From: an uncultured Bacilli bacterium
Lineage (GTDB): Bacteria; Bacillota_I; Bacilli_A; RF39; UBA660
Direction: 5' to 3'
NCBI GenBank assembly: GCA_947626445.1
Contig: CANQSC010000029.1
Span: 1-13,856 of the forward strand
DNA: 13,856 bases
The notes beneath the pieces are model-generated. The model saw only the letters and a list, made by a program, of their open reading frames with translations. It made no database searches and had not been told where the DNA came from. The first letter of the stretch is position 1. Each line of letters starts with the position of its first letter. This document shows positions 13,778 through 13,856 of the stretch, one piece after another. Both the position numbers and the translations under genes were made by a program.

Positions 13778-13801
13778 ATTACCTTATGTGTACATTTTAG
13801 T
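13778..13801. repeat. Right copy of 24-bp inverted repeat
   Basis: The exact reverse complement of bases 1-24. Immediately outside the 24 bases the two ends diverge, so the identity is confined to this block plus whatever lies beyond the left edge of the window. Confidence 0.75.
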
Positions 13802-13817
13802 TATGTGTACATTTTTA
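13784..13817 (+). repeat. Tandem 17-bp repeat with TGTACA core
   Basis: TTATGTGTACATTTTAG (13784-13800) is followed directly by TTATGTGTACATTTTTA (13801-13817), with 15 of 17 positions identical. Tandem copies of a sequence that also occurs inverted at the other edge fit a transposase- or regulator-binding array. Confidence 0.7.
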
Positions 13818-13846
13818 AAAAAAGCCAGTATTTAAAGGCTTTTTTT
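13817..13846. terminator. Bidirectional intrinsic terminator
   Basis: AAAAAAAGCC (13817-13826) and GGCTTTTTTT (13837-13846) form a 10-bp stem with a 10-base loop. Each strand ends in a T-run, so it can terminate in both directions. It would insulate the surface-protein promoter from a gene entering from the right. Confidence 0.7.
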
Positions 13847-13856
13847 GTTAATTTTG

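Overview
The window is AT-rich, gene-dense DNA from a low-GC Gram-positive-type bacterium. The best guess is an uncultured gut member of the Bacilli/Mycoplasmatota side of Bacillota. Supporting signs are sigma-A promoters (one is TTGACA-17-TATAAT), Shine-Dalgarno (SD) sequences close to AAAGGAGGTGAT, a class B sortase, an N-domain-less ClpB under a CIRCE operator as in mollicutes, and a lysine/asparagine/isoleucine-rich proteome. Tryptophan is written TGG and I saw no in-frame TGA, so the standard bacterial code applies rather than the Mycoplasma code. Species-level placement is not possible from the sequence alone.

Layout from left to right. (1) 1-180 is non-coding and structured: a palindrome, two C-tracts in a direct repeat and a short inverted repeat, probably the end of a mobile element. 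(2) 191-1997, minus strand, is an NfeD protein, a stomatin-like SPFH protein and a DNA-deoxyinosine glycosylase in one operon. (3) 2029-2682, minus, is an orphan prepilin-peptidase-like protease; 2790-3044, plus, is a small YqfQ/VrrA-like protein. (4) 3267-4514, minus, is trigger factor with its own promoter and terminator. (5) 4601-8079, minus, is an operon of a radical SAM protein, its DUF4130 partner and a very divergent GroEL-like chaperonin, with overlapping genes. (6) 8159-9178, minus, is a RhuM-family gene with its own promoter. (7) 9263-11374, minus, is ClpB under a consensus promoter whose -35 box lies inside a CIRCE element. (8) 11497-12258, plus, is sortase B, divergent from clpB. 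(9) 12333-13745, minus, is a large membrane-anchored surface protein with visibly higher GC than its neighbours, convergent with the sortase. (10) The right end carries a 17-base tandem repeat and a terminator. Its 24-base sequence at 13778-13801 is the exact inverse of bases 1-24.

Two themes stand out. One is protein quality control: ClpB, trigger factor, a GroEL-like protein and the NfeD/SPFH pair. The other is DNA repair: the radical SAM/DUF4130 pair, whose radical SAM member ends in a sliding-clamp-binding motif, and the deoxyinosine glycosylase. The GroEL-like gene is transcribed with the repair pair, which is the most unusual linkage here. The surface-protein end and the repeat-bounded edges look like accessory, recently rearranged DNA.
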